DNA of 64,000 nucleotides from Peronospora farinosa (GCA_947646735.1 CANTFK010000877.1:186001-250000), one strand, 5' to 3'; positions 8,273 to 19,139 are shown, counted from the stretch's first letter. Translations and numbers: made by a program. Notes: generated by a model not told the origin, from the sequence alone.

Positions 8273-11200
8273 AAAGAAACGTGACGACGGCGCAGCTCAA
8301 GGAGCCACACCCGCTGTGGTGGTCAATGGTCAAGGATCGACCGAGGCCACCAATTAGAAGAAAAGTCGGCAGTGCCCGCGGCGGCACTGGACAAGATGCT
8401 CGCCATGCTTGGCGATTTGTCGGAGCGGATGGGTAGGATGGAATCCTCCCAACACGGACAAGTCGGTGGCCAACGCAAGGAACCTGCGGAGTCAAGCGTC
8501 TTTGGTTCGGTTCTCGGTTCAGGGGCCGGTATAACACTCCAGGCTTTCGAGCGTACCCCGCCACCTAAACGATCACCGAACGTCTCGCCGGCCACTTATT
8601 TTGGTGCCCGACGACCTGCTTTAGCCGGGGATCACATGTCGACGCGCCGGCCCAGGCCAATGTCAACCACGGAATGGATCAAGGACTTGAGCCTGGAATT
8701 CATGGTCATGCCATGCCCGCGAGAGCATACCCGGGTATGCAGATGCCAGGTCCGGTGTTACACCAACCTGGGCAAGTACACCAGGGTGTACCGGATGGCC
8801 GTCAAAGGAAGCTGGCTTTGCAGCCTTTTGACGGAAAGGAGCTCTACCTCGGACTTGGTAGTGGCTTCATTGAATGGGGGAAAGAATTTGTTCGGCAGGT
8901 TGCTTTTTCGGAACGCGCCTGTGGGCTCGCATGGCCTGAGGACATTAAGGTTGATGTCCTCGGCCAACACCTGGCTGGTACGGCGCAGAAGTACTATCGG
9001 TGGCAGGTGGAAACTTGGTGGTCTGAGAGTCCGACCTTGGAGCATGCAATGCAAAGGTTACTCCAGACCTTCAACACCAAGATAACACCTGCCCAAAGCA
9101 TGAAGCTGTTTACTGCAGCCAAGTCATCTCAGCGTAGCTGGACGGAGCATTTTCTATACCTGACAGCTGTAAGCGATGCGTGCGGAGGTGCGGACAAACT
9201 CGTCCTGGACAACATCGTGCACTATGCCGACCCGTCTATGCGGTCAACCATGTTGTCTCGCCTGAATTTAAACAGGATCGATTACCTTCGCCAAGCTGAA
9301 GAGCTCTCCCAATTTGCTCAGTCAACGGAACTGGAAGTTCGCGTGAAGCATTTCGGTCGAGATGTCGTTAACATCGTCGAACCGAACAACCAACCCAAGC
9401 GAAACGAACGGAACAAGAAACAACATGGCCCGCAACGACCCAAGCAGTGTTACCTGTGTGGGAGCACCGGGCACCTTAAGATGAACTGCCCAAAAGGTAT
9501 CAAGAAGAAACAAGATGCGGAATTTGTCTTGGCAATTCCAGGACATCGGACGATCTCATCAAATCACTGGGTGCTGGACAGCGGCTCAGGTCGTCATCTG
9601 GCTAACGATTTGAACTTGCTGGAAAATGCGGTGGATTGTAACACCGAATGTTTTACTGCATCATCGGATATTGAACCACTTCGGATCACCAAACAAGGAA
9701 GCGTCCTGATCCAGGTCAAAGCACTTGGATTGACTAAGACCATTCGTCTTCTCGATGTTCAATACGCATCCAATTTGGAGTGCAACATCATCTCGTTTGG
9801 GAAACTCGAGTTGAAGAGATGCGTTCTTGAATACCGAGAAGGGGGGCGTGTCATGGTATCACATTCTGGTGGGATACCTATAATGGATGTTGATCGCATC
9901 AACAATGTACTGGTCGTTGTCAACAATGTACTGGTCGTTGAAGTTTTCAATGGAATTACGACCGATGATTTTCGTGGATTTGGGTCACCAAGAGAAGCGA
10001 TCATGACGGTTGTTGAAGACATTACAAACCATGCAAAGAACGACACGCAACACGGATCCCTGTTCTATTTTCATCGGTGTCTAGGTCACCTGTCCTATGA
10101 CACCATCATCAAGATGGCTCGGGATTCCGCCTCTGGTATCCAATTGACTGATACCACGCGTGTCAAGCGCCTAGCCTGTGCACAAGGCAAGCAGACAAAA
10201 AACCGACAATCGCGGAAGGACAGTGGGCTGAATTCGCCCATTGACGTGATTGGAGGCGTGGTATGTTTAGACCTAAAAGGTCCTATGACCCCCCGTGATC
10301 GACTCGGCAATCGATACCTGGTCAATTTTATTGACCACAGGTCAAACTACTGCCGGGTGTTCCTAGCGAAGACCAAAGATGCCGCTGCGATGCATTTTAG
10401 GAATTTCTTGGTGGCTTTTGAGCGTCAATTTAATTGCCGTATACACGTTTTACGTACAGATGGTGGAGGTGAGTACAAGCCTCTGGATGTTTTTTGCAAG
10501 GAAGTCGGTGTCACTCGTCAGGTGAGCGAGCGTGACAATCAGGCCAGCAATGGCAAAGCTGAACGCATGCATCGCACCATCATGAACATGGTGCGAAGCA
10601 TGGTGTTTGCAAGTGGGTTACCCTTGACGTTTAGGGATGACGCTGCAGAATATGCAGCATACATCCTAAATCGAAGCCCTACCAAGGCAAACGAAGGTGG
10701 CATCTCACCTATTGAGATGTTAACCAAGAAAACACCCGTCTTAAGCGACATTGTGGTTTTCGGATCTCCATGCACCGTGCACCGAACGACTTCAAACAAG
10801 TCGTTGGGTCTTCGGGGAAAACAAGGTATCATCATCGGCAAGAGTGATGAAATGAAAGGATATCGGGTTTTCATACCGATGGAACGTGTCGTGGTGGTGA
10901 GTCAACATGTGAAAAATGTTGAGATGCTGGGTAACATACAAGAGGCAAACGTAACCAAAACGTTACATGGTACCGAAGGTCAGGAGGAGCTCGGTGACCA
11001 AGGTGGCACGAGAAAATCAAGGGTAAGATCATCGGGATGGACTCGTGATCCAAACATGACACGGTCACGTCAAACTGACGGAGACACGTCAAGTGATGTC
11101 ATAGACATACACAAGAATGTCGACATGGCCAACGTTGTTCGAGACCCAAGGAACTATGGCGAGGCCGCACGGAGCGACAGCAAGGATAAATGGGCTGTAG

Positions 11201-12833
11201 CCATCAAGGAAGAGCTGCATGCATTGGAGGAAAACGGTGTGTGGACGGTTGTTGTTCCACCTGACAACGCCCACATACTACACAACAAATGGGTCTTCAA
11301 GACAAAGGCCGACGCCGATGGGAAAGTCGAACGATACAAGGCCAGACTTGTTGCATGCGGAAACGAGCAGTTGTTTGGGGTCTACTACACCTTGACTTTT
11401 GCGGCGGTTATGGAACTTGGAACAGTCAAGGTGATTCTGGTCCTCTCACGTAGATGGAACGTACCGGCTCGGCACGGCGATGTGCCGAACGCATACGTCA
11501 AGGCCGATCAAGGAAAGGACCCGACATCTACATGAAAATACCAAGCGGTATGCAAGTCGATGATGACACCTTGGCCCATCATGGAGTGGACGGGACAAAG
11601 CAACTTGCGCTGTTGCTCAAGAAATCCTTGTACGGATTGAAACAAGCTGGAAGATTATGGAGCAAGCTACTGCACTCCAAGTTGACTGAGTTGAACTTCA
11701 GACAATGCACGAAGGACATGTGTCTATACGTCAAACGAACCGGCACAGATGTAACGGTCGTCGGAGTTTACGTCGACGATTTGCTGGTGACTGGAACATC
11801 GAATGATCTCGTCGGACCAATTTTTTAAAGGCATGACGTCTCTCGAGATCAAGGACCTCGGTATGATGAACAAGTTTCTCGGACTTAGGGTCAAGCTGGA
11901 CGAAAAGGAAGGCTACGTGATAGATCAAGAAGTAACCATCGACTCACTGCTAAAGGAACATGGACTAGCTACAGCTAACGGGGTTCGATCTACAAAGACG
12001 AATGCAATGACGTCGATGAGACGAACTCGGAGTCCCTGAAGTCGACCGACAAAGCTGGAGATGCAAGTGTCAAGGCCTTCCAATCAATTGTCGGAAGTTT
12101 ACTCTGGATCGCGCGTTGCACCCGACCAGACATTTGTTTCGCGGTACACCGAGCGACTCGACAGACTCACAAGCCGACAACCAAGGATTGGAGAACGGCG
12201 AAACGAGTCGCAAGATGCCTGAAGGAAACTAAGAGTTTAAAGTTGTGCATCAACAGCTCACGCGGTATGGACGACATAATCAAGATTGAAAGCTGGAGTG
12301 ATGCAGACTTTGCCGCGGACAAGTCGGACCGCAAGTCAGTCACGGGATTCGTTCTCACGATGGATGGTGATGTCGTGTCATGGGCGTGCAAGAAGCAGAC
12401 GGGTGTTTCGCTGAGCACCATGGAAGCTGAGTTCATCGCGGCATCCCACGCTGGTCGCGAGCTGTTGGGTTTGAAGGAACTGTTTGGCGAATTGAACATG
12501 AAGATCGTCAAGCCGATGCCGATGTGGATGGATAATCAAGCCGCAATCAACTTGTTGAAGACCGAGAAGAGCTCATCAAGTGCAAAGCATGTGGACATTC
12601 GATTCAAGTTCATCTGCCACTACGCTCAAGCAAACGAGGTTGAGCCACACTTCATCAAGTCAGAAGAGATGATTGCTGATCTCCTGACTAAAGCGCTGGC
12701 AGCACCAAGGATGAAGGACCTACGTGCGATGTTCAAGTTGAAGAACCCTCCGGATACGGTTGAAGAGGAGTGTCAAAAGCTATTGTCGTTGACAGGTCGT
12801 GAAGGTCAAGGGCAATACCCTGTCACGCGGTAA
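8265..12833 (+). pseudogene. Copia gag-pol polyprotein (frameshifted)
   Basis: Gag starts at 8265 (MSPKKRDDGAAQG), shifts frame near 8355 and again near 8680. The 8674-11535 frame carries the rest of Gag, a CCHC knuckle (CYLCGSTGHLKMNC, about 9450-9490), protease DSG (about 9570), the integrase core (LDLKGP, RTDGGGEY, NGKAERMHR for D, D, E) and the start of RT (about 11200 on). RT continues in another frame with the catalytic YVDDLL near 11770. After a shift at the T-run near 11820 and one near 12010, RNase H follows (DADFAADKSDRKS, STMEAEFIA, KHVDIRFK). The last frame ends inside the 3' LTR. Not translatable as one protein without repair of several shifts. Confidence 0.9.
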
Positions 12834-13122
12834 GTAACAACCGTACCTGATTGACTAAACAGACTTGACGTGCTGACAGATGGGACGAGGCGACGATATC
12901 GCCACGTCGGACCATCAGGATGTTGCGACATATGTGACGAGGCGACGAGATTACCACATCGTCTTGTCGATGTCGTAACAGATGGGACGGAGCGGGATAG
13001 ACGTGAACTATAGATGGTATAGTTGCAGTCGGTTTCGCATGCATGTGTAGGTGCTTAATATATATCACTTTTACTTCTACATCTTCTGCAACAAGTGCCA
13101 ACACTACTACCAACTTCTTACA
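12771..13122 (+). repeat. Copia 3' LTR
   Basis: 352 bp, TGTCAAAAGC to ACTTCTTACA, directly after the polypurine tract. Confidence 0.9.
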
Positions 13123-13127
13123 AACGA
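13123..13127. repeat. Copia target-site duplication, right copy
   Basis: AACGA, identical to 7881-7885. Confidence 0.85.
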
Positions 13128-13250
13128 CCCTAATTTTGTGTAATTGGCATACTTGCGCTCTCCTAGCTAAATTGGGTCCGCACTTGCAAATTGTGCCAGC
13201 GTGTGAAGCCTTCACCTTCGTCGCAGGTGCACTTCCTATTGTTTAGGAAT
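13128..13250 (+). pseudogene. Old Gypsy pol relic, integrase zinc-finger part
   Basis: Encodes WVRTCKLCQRVKPSPSSQ, matching WVRSCETCQRVKPAPSSQ of the intact Gypsy integrase N-terminal zinc finger. It is the downstream half of the 7341-7880 relic, separated by the Copia insertion; much of the region between RNase H and the finger is deleted. Confidence 0.75.
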
Positions 13251-14002
13251 ATCCAAATAACAAAAAGCGCACTGGCCAACATCAAAAAGCATTTCGAGGT
13301 TTGCACGTCTTTGTCAAGCTTTTAGTCTAATATACTCAATCGCTTTGTCGTTTGTTTAAGTTAAGGGCAGTCTGAAAAAAGTCACAAGCCACCTCATGAC
13401 ATGCATCGGTGTCCACTGCCTCGACGTCAAGCCGAGCAGTAAAAGGCACTCGAAGTAGATTCTGTGTATCTACTCCCATCGCATTTCTCAAACTCCGATC
13501 CTGACAAAGGTGGGAACGCGACTATCTGCCAGATATTACAGGCCGGCTCTCTCCAATGACTTTTTGCCACGTCATCGATGCACGGCTCCTAACAACAAGC
13601 TGCGACGCCTACAATCGAGTCATACTATGAAATGTAGTGCCAGTTAACGACTCTGACAGCAAGCTCCACTAGTTCCACAATCATACATCCAATTCCGTCG
13701 CCCTACTGAAGAGTGCAAACAAACGTGTCGCGATACTGCGTCGATAACACGCTTGAACGGTATTCGTACTATAATGTTCTAGAAGCACCTCTTCGCTGCT
13801 TTTTTTGCTAAACAGCGCAGCGACTCATAGAAGGCAATGCGCCAACCGTGCGCCTCCTGTATACGCTCAAGTCCGCCCCGACTTCGTAAGGGCTTCCTCT
13901 TTCTTGTGCTACGTAAGACAGGCACGTTCATGGTGTCGTGTGCCGCATTTCCATCACACCGTGTTTTTGCCTGGATTACAATCCTGTCTGTGGATAAAAA
14001 TC
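13251..14002. other. Intergenic, no supported gene
   Basis: No convincing open frame. Near 13946-13962 there is GCATTTCCATCACACCG, loosely like the oomycete initiator core, 40-55 bp before the ATG at 14003. Confidence 0.5.
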
Positions 14003-14176
14003 ATGGACAGCCTCTGCATTGTTCAGCTTGTACGGAATATTCTTTTTGTTTTGATTCAAGCCATGCTTGCCGTAGCATTGACACAACAACCCGACGATGA
14101 GTTGTTAACACGAAAACGATTTACAACGGATCAGTCCGATAAGGATAGCGAGAGAAGGAGGCGATCACTCTTCTGA
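14003..14176 (+). CDS. Short secreted-type ORF with RXLR/EER-like motifs (57 aa)
   Basis: MDSLCIVQLVRNILFVLIQ begins a hydrophobic signal-peptide-like start, cleavable near residues 24-27 (LAVALTQ). It is followed by RKRF at about residues 38-41 and an acidic DSERR at about 48-52, then a stop after RRRSLF. The order signal peptide, RXLR-like, dEER-like is that of oomycete host-targeted effectors, but RKRF is not canonical and there is no effector domain after EER. It may be a truncated effector gene or chance. No downstream continuation in another frame was recognised. Confidence 0.35.
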   Translation: MDSLCIVQLVRNILFVLIQAMLAVALTQQPDDELLTRKRFTTDQSDKDSERRRRSLF

Positions 14177-14823
14177 TAAGATGTATCTAGCCACCTGTCA
14201 AGAATATCAAAGTCGATTGTCTCTACGAAAGTAGCAGAATAATGACGACGCCGCAAACCATTTGGCCACGACCACGAAAAGATCTCGATTGCGTCGAGTT
14301 CCATTGGCTATGCTCCTCCACTATCAGGTCAAATTATGAGATTTTCTAGCCGTTACAATAATGAAGTACAAGTGCAAAAATTCTTTTGGAGACGGATAAG
14401 TGACCATGTGTCAGTGTATACATACGAGTGTATACATACGACGTAGACGTAAGTGACCACCTGCTAACACCTTCTGACACAGCGCGACAGATGTTTGCGT
14501 TATGAAAAAATCTTGGTGCTGCAAATGCAGTAAAATTGTGCAGAAATTTCCTCATCTCAGCAGCGATCGATTCGATGGCCGAATCACTGCCACAGCTGGA
14601 AACCTATAGTGTGGACCGTGTTTCAGTCCAGCAGCTAGCCCTGAAATCTCAAATGTCGGTGCCATGTCTATTAACACTGACTGGCCGCCTCAAGCCCACC
14701 GACTTGCGAGTCAAAGTCGCAGCTACCTCGACCGTTATAGGAATGTATTTACAGAGATTGAAAATGTAGCAATAAAATCAAGCGACCTTCAGTCAACCTC
14801 TACTTCTTTGACATCAGTCCACA
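14177..14823. other. Intergenic, pelota upstream region
   Basis: About 650 bp upstream of pelota. A 65-codon open frame from 14574 has no recognisable domain. No TATA-like or clear initiator element was identified. Confidence 0.5.
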
Positions 14824-16261
14824 ATGAAGCTGCTTAAGAAGCAGATCAACGAGAAGGATGGCGCCGGATTGGTCGTTTTGCGTGCCGAGGAGCCAGAGGA
14901 TATGTGGCATATCTACAACTTGATCCACGTGATGGACTTGGTCAAGACTACGACGATCCGTAAAGCACGTTACACAACGATATCACTTGTGTTCGCAAAT
15001 CGTACTTAATGAATAATTGACTCGTTATGGGCGTGTGCAGGTGGTAAAGGAAGGTGTGACAGGCTCTACCAGTAGCCAACGTGTGCGCATGACGCTAAAA
15101 ATTGAAGTACGATGCTGCGTTGTTGTCAGTTGCTTTCTTAAACGTTTGGATGCTAAGAATCTCAACAATGTGCAGGTAGAGCAATTGAACTTTGATCCGG
15201 TACTATGTGTACTACGTATCACGGGCAAGAATATCATGGAGAGTCAATACGTTCGGGTACATAATTGACAATTACATTATAAGTATGTGAACCGGAAGTT
15301 GACGGATTTTTTATTCGTGTAGTTGGGAGCTTATCACACGTTGGATCTCGAGATGAATCGCGACTTTACGCTGACGAAAAACTGCTGGGATGTCATGTCA
15401 CTAGAACGTATCGACATGGCATGCAATATTGCCAAGCAAGCTGAGCTTGCAGCTGTGGTCATGCAGGTCGGTCTTGCTCATTTGTGCTTGATAAAAGGTG
15501 ATATGGCTGTCATTCGCGCTAAGGTCGAGACAAGTGTACCCAAAAAACGTCCGGGCAATTCGGCTCACGCTAAGGGTACTATGAAGTTTTACGAGAATAT
15601 TGTGCGTTCCATTCGACAGCACATTGACTTCAAGCTCGTAAAGTGCGTGCTGCTTGCTAGTCCGGGTTTCGTCAAAGACGACTTTTTCAAGTTCATGATG
15701 GAGCAGGCTGTCCGTCAGGACGATAAGCTCATCCTCGAAAACAAGTTTAAGTTTGTATTGTGCCATTCCTCGTCTGGCCACAAGCACGCACTTGACGAGG
15801 TTCTCAGTAACCCCGCCATTCAGTCGCAGGTGGCGAATACAAAAGCTGTGGAAGACGTAAAATGCCTGGACCGCTTTTTCAACATGATGCACACCGACCA
15901 AGACCGCGCCTACTACGGATACAAGCACATTATGCGTGCCAATGCGAACATGGCCATCGAGACGCTTTTGATTACAGACTCTCTTTTCCGGTCGCAGGAC
16001 ATTGCAACGCGGCGCAAATACGTCGATCTTGTGGAAAACGTACGGGATAACGGCGGCACAGTGCGGCTATTCAGTAGTTTGCACGTGTCGGGTGAGAGGC
16101 TAGGCCAAGTGAGTGGTATTGCTGCTATTTTGCGTTTCCCCATGCCAGAAATCGATGAAGAGGACCAAGACAACGCTTCTGATTCTGATTCCAATGAGGA
16201 CGACGATGAGAAAGACGACAGCGGGATCGGTGACCTGTCAGTTGAAGCTTTGAGGATGTAG
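14824..16261 (+). CDS. PELO: Pelota/Dom34 ribosome-rescue factor, 4 exons (408 aa)
   Basis: Exons 14824-14964, 15041-15106, 15176-15256, 15323-16261; introns of 76, 69 and 66 bp. Exon 1 encodes MKLLKKQINEKDGAG and EEPEDMWHIYNL, the hallmark pelota N-terminus; exon 4 encodes LGAYHTLDLE, ASPGFVKDDFF, SSGHKHALDE, DRAFYGLK-like DRAYYGYKH and RLFSSLHVSGERL, spanning the three eRF1-like domains. There is no GGQ, as expected for pelota. It acts with Hbs1 and ABCE1 to release stalled ribosomes. The exons sum to 1227 nt in frame, close to human 385 aa plus an acidic tail. Intron 1 has a GC donor (AAA|GCACGT); alignment length supports that boundary. Introns 2 and 3 are GT-AG. Convergent with TRAPPC2L, 65 bp apart. 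Confidence 0.95.
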
Positions 16262-16326
16262 AAGAAGACCGCCGGCTGCATATAAATGCATGTGCTACAC
16301 AGACGAAAGGGAGAATTTAAATTGCC

Positions 16327-16911
16327 TTAGCTGCTTGTGTTGTGCTGTACGACGAGGTTGGATACGCGCCTGTCAAACGTCTGCGACGTGAGACGCTCTC
16401 CCAATGGCGCAAAAGGGTTCGACATGGTGTTTACGTACAAGCGGTGCACCTCGACGAAAAACTGCAGCAAACAACAGAGCCGCAACAGTATGAATAAGTC
16501 ACCCTACACCGCAACTTTGTAGCGTAATTGTGATGCTGGTCTCACCGGTCTGAGCTCCGAATCGCGCACAGGCGTATCTTGCAGTACCACAACGAACTTG
16601 GCCGACGTGTTGGTCACGTAGCCGTACACTTTGTAGTCTTCGATGGGCCCCAGGAAGCCCAGGTACATGTCGTCCTTGAAGTTGGTGATGCCTGCGCTTT
16701 GCAGCTTCTCCTCGATGACGTCCAGCGACACGTGCGCGATGTAGTGGAAGCCCAAGTCTTCACCCTCCTGGCCGAATGTACGGATGTACAGGGGGTTGTT
16801 CTACATAGGTGCATTTATAACAGTATTTTGAGAGATGTGAAGTTGCGCAAGGCGTAGCCAAGGACGAAGGACACTCACCGCCGCGCCGATGACAGCGATG
16901 CACGCAATCAT
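16327..16911 (-). CDS. TRAPPC2L: TRAPP complex subunit 2-like protein, 3 exons (140 aa)
   Basis: Exons (minus strand) 16911-16879, 16800-16546, 16461-16327; introns of 78 and 84 bp, both GT-AG. Translation: MIACIAVIGAA, NNPLYIRTF, GFHYIAHVSLDVIEEKL, YLGFLGPIEDYKVYGYVTN, then FFVEVHRLYVNTMSNPF. This follows TRAPPC2L along its entire length (human protein also 140 aa), a longin-fold subunit of the TRAPP tethering complex at ER-Golgi membranes. Reading past the exon 2 donor gives an early stop, so the third exon is needed. Confidence 0.93.
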
Positions 16912-17350
16912 ATTGATAATTTGACAAAGGATGGCATAATGTGGTAAGAATGTTGCACGAAGAAGGTGGGTACAATGGGATCACCAATTGGCAAGCCTCT
17001 TTCTTAATTACAGAAATTTAAGTTGTTTACGGATTGACACCGTAAATAATATTGCAGGCAAGCGTAAATGACCAGATTTAAAAAATGGCTTAGATACAAA
17101 GGAAGATTGTGGTTGATAGATCGTTAAGAGTAAATGAGTGAGTGTGTGATCCGTGAACAATGTGTAAGAAAAAAGGTTAATGGAAAAAAAACGAGGACCC
17201 AAAATTAGCTCCCGTCCCATCCTTCGCGACTAACAGCGAAACCAAACCCAAAGCCCTGATACCCACAACAACCCATGGGAAAAGCTGGAACATATCATAA
17301 GTACCCGAAAAACAAGAGAAAGACTTCCTTTCAGAATGACCATGCTCTAA
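16912..17350. other. Intergenic, no supported gene
   Basis: AT-rich flank between TRAPPC2L and the nested Gypsy cluster, holding only short frames without recognisable content. The last bases before the LTR at 17351 do not match the bases after 42171, so no clean TSD for element 3 is visible. Confidence 0.5.
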
Positions 17351-17437
17351 TGTAGACGGGTACACACCTTCGAGCACTGAAAGAAGGCAGTTAGACCGTC
17401 TAGCTGGTGGTTGTAGCGAAGCTGCACAGCTCTTTAG
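17351..17437 (-). repeat. Gypsy element 3, 3' LTR, first fragment
   Basis: Begins TGTAGACGGG like the right LTR of element 3 (41573) and shares TTAGACCGTCT; it is interrupted at 17438 by element 2 and continues at 32940 with GAGGTTGGTCGACTGC. Its end (GCTGCACAGCTCTTTAG) also occurs at 317-333 in LTR 1, so this LTR is a mosaic or shares a module with that family. Confidence 0.7.
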
Positions 17438-17756
17438 TGTAACGGGCTAAGGACCCGTTACCGTCTTACACTTAAAGGGCGTTGAGGAACCCCCCTTAAT
17501 TAACTCGTAAATATAACTCTGTTTTATTTTTGTTTTAGTTTTAATTCGCAGTAAGTGCGAATATGTTCTCTAGCTCATGGGAACCACTCAAATATGGAAG
17601 TTAAATTTATTATTGGCTAATTATTGGGTCTGGCACCCCAATAATAAACCAATAATAAAATGACGCGCAGTATCCGCTGATCGGATACTGCCCTATGCCT
17701 ACTTATGTAATTATGTATTAATCTTATAACTTCTTATGTAATAGGTTGCCCCATTA
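17438..17756 (-). repeat. Element A/2 3' LTR (left, recombinant)
   Basis: About 319 bp, plus-strand TGTAACGGGC to GCCCCATTA. Contains hairpins at 17439-17461 (8 bp), a quasi-palindrome 17606-17659 and a 10-bp stem at 17667-17691. It is nearly identical to the LTR at 31128-31445 and differs from the two 5' LTRs (24955, 32631) by shared substitutions. Confidence 0.85.
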
Positions 17757-17843
17757 AATCACCCCCCTCTTGAAGTTGCGCTTACCTCAACGTAAGCGCG
17801 AATTGCAGAAAGTTTCTTCTCGATCAACGGCGTAACGCTGAAC

Positions 17844-17869
17844 CTGCTCAGTTAGACTTAACTGAGCAG
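17844..17869. promoter_or_regulatory. Perfect 10-bp hairpin before the antisense ATG
   Basis: CTGCTCAGTT, six-base loop AGACTT, AACTGAGCAG, ending two bases before the antisense ATG at 17871. The same structure is in the inverted copy (about 31017-31042). It could act in either transcript; role unknown. Confidence 0.6.
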
Positions 17870-17870
17870 C

Positions 17871-19139
17871 ATGGACCCTAGGCGCCCACGAAACAATGTC
17901 TCTGACATCCAGAACTGGGAACACCAAGCAACAATCCGTAGAGAGCAGGCGCCGCAGGTCATGGATGGGGACTTGAAACCGTGGCGCTTGTATGGTCTTG
18001 AAGTTGCTGTCGAACCCGAGCCACTGGAGGTCATGAAGGACCTTTTCACACGATACCGTACAGTGAGAGGCAAGGCGACGAACAACGCATATACCGACGA
18101 TGCGTTGCAGAGGTCTTGGTGTGCCTTCATCAGGCGCTGGAACGCGAGCCGACGTGAAGAAAGGTCCTTCACGTCCTGGTTAGACGGTCGCGAGGGAACG
18201 CGTGATAGACACGCTATTGGCGACCTGCGCCGGCGCATCTGTCGTATGACTTGTGACGAGTATAACCTTTGTTACGTCCACATTCGTGAGGGATGTCCAA
18301 CGTGCAACGTGGGCAGATCGCGACCGGTCCGGCAGGAATGGGACGACTTGGTGTGTGCGCGAGGCATGCCCGATCATATTCGTCCATGGATTGCCAGTTA
18401 TGAGAGAAGCCTTTCGGAGCTCCAGGTGTCCGAGCTACGGCGAGTGAGAGCGCGTCCTTACGATCGATGACGGCATTCACGTAGTCGAGATCGTCAATCG
18501 TATCATCCATATGCTCCCGAGCCTCGTAATAGGTCTCGGTCTCGGAGTCGCTCGGGAGGTCGTCGCGGTTTCGTTGCTCGCGAGCATTACGGCTCGCGAG
18601 ATCGGGGATGGAACCGTCAGCGTCGGTCGCGATCACCGTCTTTCTACGGGACTCGTAGTCCTCGACCACGTCCGGGACATCTTGGGACAGCGTACTCGAT
18701 GGCTCCCATGTATCGTCCGCCGGGGAATATCCCAACCAGCGAACCCTGTAATGTTTCTCGACACGCTTCTTCATGGGCGCCGAGTTATTACTCGGCGCCT
18801 GAGACTTGTGATCCTCGTGATCGACAATCTGGTCGACAATCCAGCGTCGCACACCCGATGCATCGACTAATGGAGGAGGAGCATCACGACGGAAGGCCTC
18901 TGGCGATGAGCGCCGATTCTCGTAATCGGGCGCCTGTACAGTCGAATGATGAGCTGCGCCTACTCCGCGCTGAAGCTGAGGAGTCGAAGAATGCCCTACT
19001 TGATGCTCGCGAGATGGCTGAGAGAGCTCAAGATCGTGCGGATGCTGCGACTGAGGCTGCTGAGCGGACTCGACGTGAGCAGCTGGTACTGGTTGAGCGC
19101 CTACGTCAACTTGAGACGACTGCGTTCGGAGGACCCTAG
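17871..19139 (+). CDS. Antisense ORF of Gypsy element A (one in-frame TGA)
   Basis: Opposite to the polyprotein and starting 115 bp inside the 3' LTR. Codons are open from the ATG at 17871 to the stop ending at 19139 (423 codons), except one TGA at 18468-18470. The N-terminal 199 residues include a cysteine group (CRMTCDEYNLCYVHI, then CPTC). After the TGA the frame continues through an Arg/Ser-rich stretch (RNRSRSRSRS, about 18528-18557) and ends in a coiled coil of about 60 residues (ELRLLRAEAEESKNALL onward). The first 340 nt lie outside any sense ORF; the rest overlaps the chromodomain frame. The inverted copy keeps the same TGA but has an extra 1-nt deletion. I do not recognise the protein. 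Extra antisense ORFs are known in some plant Gypsy elements. Confidence 0.6.

Larger units (their letters stand above)
7886..13122 (+). mobile_element. Ty1/Copia retrotransposon, full length but frameshifted
   Basis: A 5.2-kb element with 375-bp and 352-bp LTRs, a half-tRNA PBS, a purine tract (GAAGAGGAG at 12762-12770) abutting the 3' LTR, and a 5-bp TSD AACGA. Domain order Gag, protease, integrase, RT, RNase H is diagnostic of Copia. The LTRs differ by a handful of substitutions and one 23-bp indel, so the insertion is fairly young, yet the polyprotein has at least five frame breaks. It sits inside the Gypsy relic 7341-7880/13128-13250. Confidence 0.95.

Noticed and set aside
14574..14769. 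65-codon ORF upstream of pelota
   Set aside because: No domain, no signal peptide, no paralogue; expected by chance.
17346..17350. TSD for element 3 (TCTAA left versus GATAT right of 42171)
   Set aside because: The five-base flanks do not match; no target duplication can be claimed.
18444..18484. Possible intron removing the TGA of the antisense ORF (GTGAGAG to GTAG)
   Set aside because: Only 41 nt, shorter than any intron seen here, and removal would shift the frame.
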